From Bacteroidales bacterium (lineage in GTDB: Bacteria; Bacteroidota; Bacteroidia; Bacteroidales; FEN-979), in contig JAFGNY010000084.1 in NCBI GenBank assembly GCA_016926765.1, forward strand, positions 1 to 8,706: a DNA stretch of 8,706 nucleotides. Reading direction: 5' to 3'. Shown piece after piece: positions 6,317-8,706 of the stretch. The position numbers were made by a program, and so were the translations under genes. Below the pieces are notes generated by a model that saw only the letters and a program-made list of their open reading frames with translations, was not told the DNA's origin and made no database searches. The first letter of the stretch is position 1, and every line of letters begins with the position of its first letter.

Positions 6317-7993
6317 ATGCCAAACTTTCAGCAGTTCACTGAAAAGCTTGAGCAATTCTTCGGTCTTTTAAACCTCCCTGAAAAATCAGACGAATTAAAA
6401 CGGATCACGGGCACTATAACCGCTTCAGATTTTATCGATGTGGCCGTGGTCGGCCAGTTCAAGGCAGGAAAAAGCTCCTTTATCAATTCCCTTCTTGGGG
6501 AAACCGTCATTCCTACCGGTTTTCTGCCTGTCACCTCTGTGATAACCCGGGTCTGTTTCGGAGAACGCATTGAAATCATAATCCGGCACCAGGACGGGAT
6601 GACGGTATCCATTCCAACTGAGAAACTGGTTGAATTCTGCTCGGAGCAATATAACCCGGGAAACAGAAAGAAAATAGATGTTATCGATGTTTATCATCCC
6701 GCCCTCAAAGAGGTAAGCAAGATCCGCCTGGTAGATACACCGGGGCTGGGAAGCATTTCGGAAGAGACAACGCAGGTTACGACCAGGTGGCTCACCGAAG
6801 CAAGTTATGCACTACTCATTATCAGCTCAGAGCGTCCATTGTCCGCTGCAGATCTTGCCGTGGTAGAACAGTTGAAAAAGATCTGCCCCAGAATCTCGTT
6901 GCTCATAACAAAGATCGACCTGGTTCCATCGGAGGAGCATACCCGGCTAATGGAATATATCCGCAACGGGATTTCTGCCTATTCGACAGATTATCCCATT
7001 CAAATACTGGGATACTCTATCTTTAATCATTTGTCCGATTACAGGGAACCTATACTTCAGAAGATCATCCGGCCTTTGCAGGAACAGTTTGATGATGAAA
7101 AGACATCCGTTTCCGTGCATAAGCTCTCCGGACTTTCCCGGGATTGCCTTCAATACACGGAAATAGTTTTGCGCAACCAGGAGAAGTTCAAAAACGATGA
7201 ACAGCAACTTCTCGGTGTGGTGAAGGAAATTGAAAAGAACAGGGAGCAATCTAAGACCGAGTTGCTCTATACAACGACTGCATTCAAGGGTGAGGTCAGG
7301 GGAATGCTTGAGAAGGTCATTATCCCGTTCCAGGATGACATGACCCATTCACTTTTCAGCTTGTTTGAAGCCGGGATTAGCTTACAAAAGGGCATGCTGT
7401 ACCAGGTCAGTAACTGGTTTGAAAAATGGATCATCGATTCCATCCGCAGCAGCGTAAATCAAACCTATCCTGAGACCCTTTGTCAGGTCGATGCCTTTTT
7501 GGCGGACAAGGCCGGTTTTTACACCCTGTTCGTCAAATCCTTCCAGCAGACTTACAAACAGTTCATCCGGGAGCTTTACAACGTGGAAATCAGGATAGAA
7601 CCGATAAAGGTAGCCCCGGTGCAAATCGGGAACCCTGATATTTCCATCTACCGGATCTTTAATTCGCATCTCGATCTTTTTTTCTTCTATTTTCCTGTGG
7701 TTTTGATCAAGCCCTTGTTAAGGAGGTACTTAATGAAGCAGATCGAATACGAGGTGGAAAAAAACCTGCGCCGTCACATTTCGATCCTAACCGGAAAAAT
7801 ACTGAAGATCATCGATACGTATCACAAAGTATCTGCGCTAGCAATTCAGAATGAATTAGAAACATTGGAACGACTTATCCGGTCAAAAACCGACATGGAG
7901 AAACCCTATCTGGTAATGAGAGAGGAACTCCATGGAATGATCGAAGAACTTCAAAACCTTCAGAACAAATTAAAACAACATCACATTAACTAA
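6317..7993 (+). CDS. Dynamin-like GTPase (bacterial dynamin-like protein)
   Basis: A 558-residue large GTPase. Numbering is from an upstream in-frame ATG at 6281, which would add 12 residues. G1 is GQFKAGKSS at 58-66, G2 lies in PTGFLPVTSVIT (probable Thr85), G3 is DTPGLGS at 152-158, and G4 is TKID at 210-213. After the GTPase domain come long charged helices (about 285-345). A hydrophobic stretch at about 463-479 (LDLFFFYFPVVLIKPLL) sits where the membrane-binding paddle of dynamin-like proteins is expected, and a coiled-coil-like tail follows at about 521-566. The family hydrolyses GTP and binds or remodels membranes. I chose ATG 6317 because the protein pattern begins with MPNFQQF and because the leader hairpin almost touches the 6281 codon. 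Unlike many bacterial dynamins it has no partner dynamin gene beside it in this window. The cellular role is unknown. Eno starts 16 bp downstream. Confidence 0.85.
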   Translation: MPNFQQFTEKLEQFFGLLNLPEKSDELKRITGTITASDFIDVAVVGQFKAGKSSFINSLLGETVIPTGFLPVTSVITRVCFGERIEIIIRHQDGMTVSIPTEKLVEFCSEQYNPGNRKKIDVIDVYHPALKEVSKIRLVDTPGLGSISEETTQVTTRWLTEASYALLIISSERPLSAADLAVVEQLKKICPRISLLITKIDLVPSEEHTRLMEYIRNGISAYSTDYPIQILGYSIFNHLSDYREPILQKIIRPLQEQFDDEKTSVSVHKLSGLSRDCLQYTEIVLRNQEKFKNDEQQLLGVVKEIEKNREQSKTELLYTTTAFKGEVRGMLEKVIIPFQDDMTHSLFSLFEAGISLQKGMLYQVSNWFEKWIIDSIRSSVNQTYPETLCQVDAFLADKAGFYTLFVKSFQQTYKQFIRELYNVEIRIEPIKVAPVQIGNPDISIYRIFNSHLDLFFFYFPVVLIKPLLRRYLMKQIEYEVEKNLRRHISILTGKILKIIDTYHKVSALAIQNELETLERLIRSKTDMEKPYLVMREELHGMIEELQNLQNKLKQHHIN

Positions 7994-8009
7994 CTATAAA
8001 TCGAACATT

Positions 8010-8706
8010 ATGAAAATTACAAACGTAAATGCCATTGAAATCCTGGATTCAAGGGGAAATCCAACTGTTGAAGCAAATCTGACCTTAGAAGACGGTACCA
8101 CTGCCAGGGCCATGGTTCCAAGCGGAGCTTCTACCGGGGAACGTGAGGCCTGTGAGCTGCGGGATGGGGATAACAAACGGTATAATGGAAAAGGCGTTCT
8201 CCATGCCGTAAAGCATGTGAATGAAACGATAGCCAAAGCAGTCATTGGAAAAGACATTGGCGATCAGAAGGAACTGGATGAGTTGCTTATCACGTTGGAT
8301 GGCACGGAAAATAAAGCAAAATTGGGTGCAAATGCCATTCTCTCGGTTTCAATGGCATTCGCACGTGCCAAGGCAATGAGTGATGGAATTCCCTTATACC
8401 GGTATTTAGGCGGGGAAAAGGCAAATCTTCTTCCCGTTCCGTGTATGAATGTTATCAATGGAGGCGCTCATGCCGATAACAATGTGGATTTCCAGGAATT
8501 CATGATTGCACCTCACAATGCCCCTTCATTCAAAGAATCCATCCGGATGGGAGAAGAGGTTTTTCATGCACTCAAGGTTGTTCTGAAACGAAAAAGTTAC
8601 AATACCGGCGTTGGAGATGAAGGAGGATTTGCACCAAACCTGAAATCAAACGAAGAAGCTGTAGATGTCATATTAGAGGGAATTGTCCGTGCGGGTTATA
8701 AACCAG
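8010..8706 (+). CDS. eno: Enolase (phosphopyruvate hydratase), 3' end outside window
   Basis: The first 232 codons of enolase, which in full is usually about 425-435 residues. Enolase interconverts 2-phosphoglycerate and phosphoenolpyruvate in glycolysis and gluconeogenesis, in the cytoplasm, with Mg2+. Clear family motifs: EILDSRGNPTVE at 10-21, the mobile loop PSGASTGEREACELRD at 37-52, LGANAILSVSMA at 105-116, NGGAHADNNVDFQEFMI at 150-166 with His154, Gln162 and Glu163, and GVGDEGGFAPN at 200-210 with the catalytic general-acid/base Glu204 (equivalent to Glu208 of the E. coli enzyme). The catalytic lysine lies beyond the edge. The 16-bp gap after the GTPase stop contains no clear promoter, so eno is probably co-transcribed with the GTPase, though a promoter inside the GTPase gene cannot be excluded. 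The sequence looks fully normal. Confidence 0.98.
   Translation, partial: MKITNVNAIEILDSRGNPTVEANLTLEDGTTARAMVPSGASTGEREACELRDGDNKRYNGKGVLHAVKHVNETIAKAVIGKDIGDQKELDELLITLDGTENKAKLGANAILSVSMAFARAKAMSDGIPLYRYLGGEKANLLPVPCMNVINGGAHADNNVDFQEFMIAPHNAPSFKESIRMGEEVFHALKVVLKRKSYNTGVGDEGGFAPNLKSNEEAVDVILEGIVRAGYKP

Noticed and set aside
6947..7348. Minus-strand open frame of 133 codons opposite the GTPase gene
   Set aside because: It lies opposite conserved GTPase coding sequence and has no recognisable motifs; it is a shadow frame.

Overview
The window looks like chromosomal DNA from a free-living, T9SS-bearing member of the Bacteroidota. The reasons are a type IX secretion C-terminal sorting domain, a DUF4251 protein, a surface protein with the typical N-terminus of Bacteroidota fibre-like proteins, signal peptides that end in A-Q, and AT-rich leaders without clear Shine-Dalgarno sequences. 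Several leaders carry sequences that resemble the Bacteroidota -7 element TAnnTTTG. I see no phage, IS, tRNA, rRNA or CRISPR features, and I cannot name the genus.

Layout. Left part (1-1798): a large secreted fibre-like protein on the minus strand, cut by the left edge, is divergent from a small secreted DUF4251 protein on the plus strand. Middle (1809-5945): three minus-strand genes. In transcription order they are a 68-residue zinc-ribbon protein, a lipoprotein alpha/beta-hydrolase (lipase-like) 44 bp downstream, and after a 184-bp gap with a strong inverted repeat, an 823-residue papain-family peptidase with a T9SS sorting domain. Right part (5946-8706): a regulatory-looking divergent intergenic region, then a dynamin-like GTPase, then enolase (eno) 16 bp downstream and cut by the right edge.

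How they fit together. The peptidase, the lipase-like lipoprotein, the fibre protein and the DUF4251 protein are all exported, so 1-5694 is mostly a cell-envelope and secretome region. The peptidase should reach the surface or medium through T9SS, and the lipoprotein should be membrane-anchored. The GTPase-eno pair is a different unit: a predicted membrane-remodelling GTPase apparently co-transcribed with a glycolytic housekeeping gene.

I do not see a clear new multi-gene system. The points most worth following are the GTPase-eno linkage with its 5'-leader hairpin and tiny upstream ORF, the exact 13-residue repeats and the G9 tract in the fibre protein, and the near-perfect 15-bp inverted repeat between the lipase and peptidase genes.
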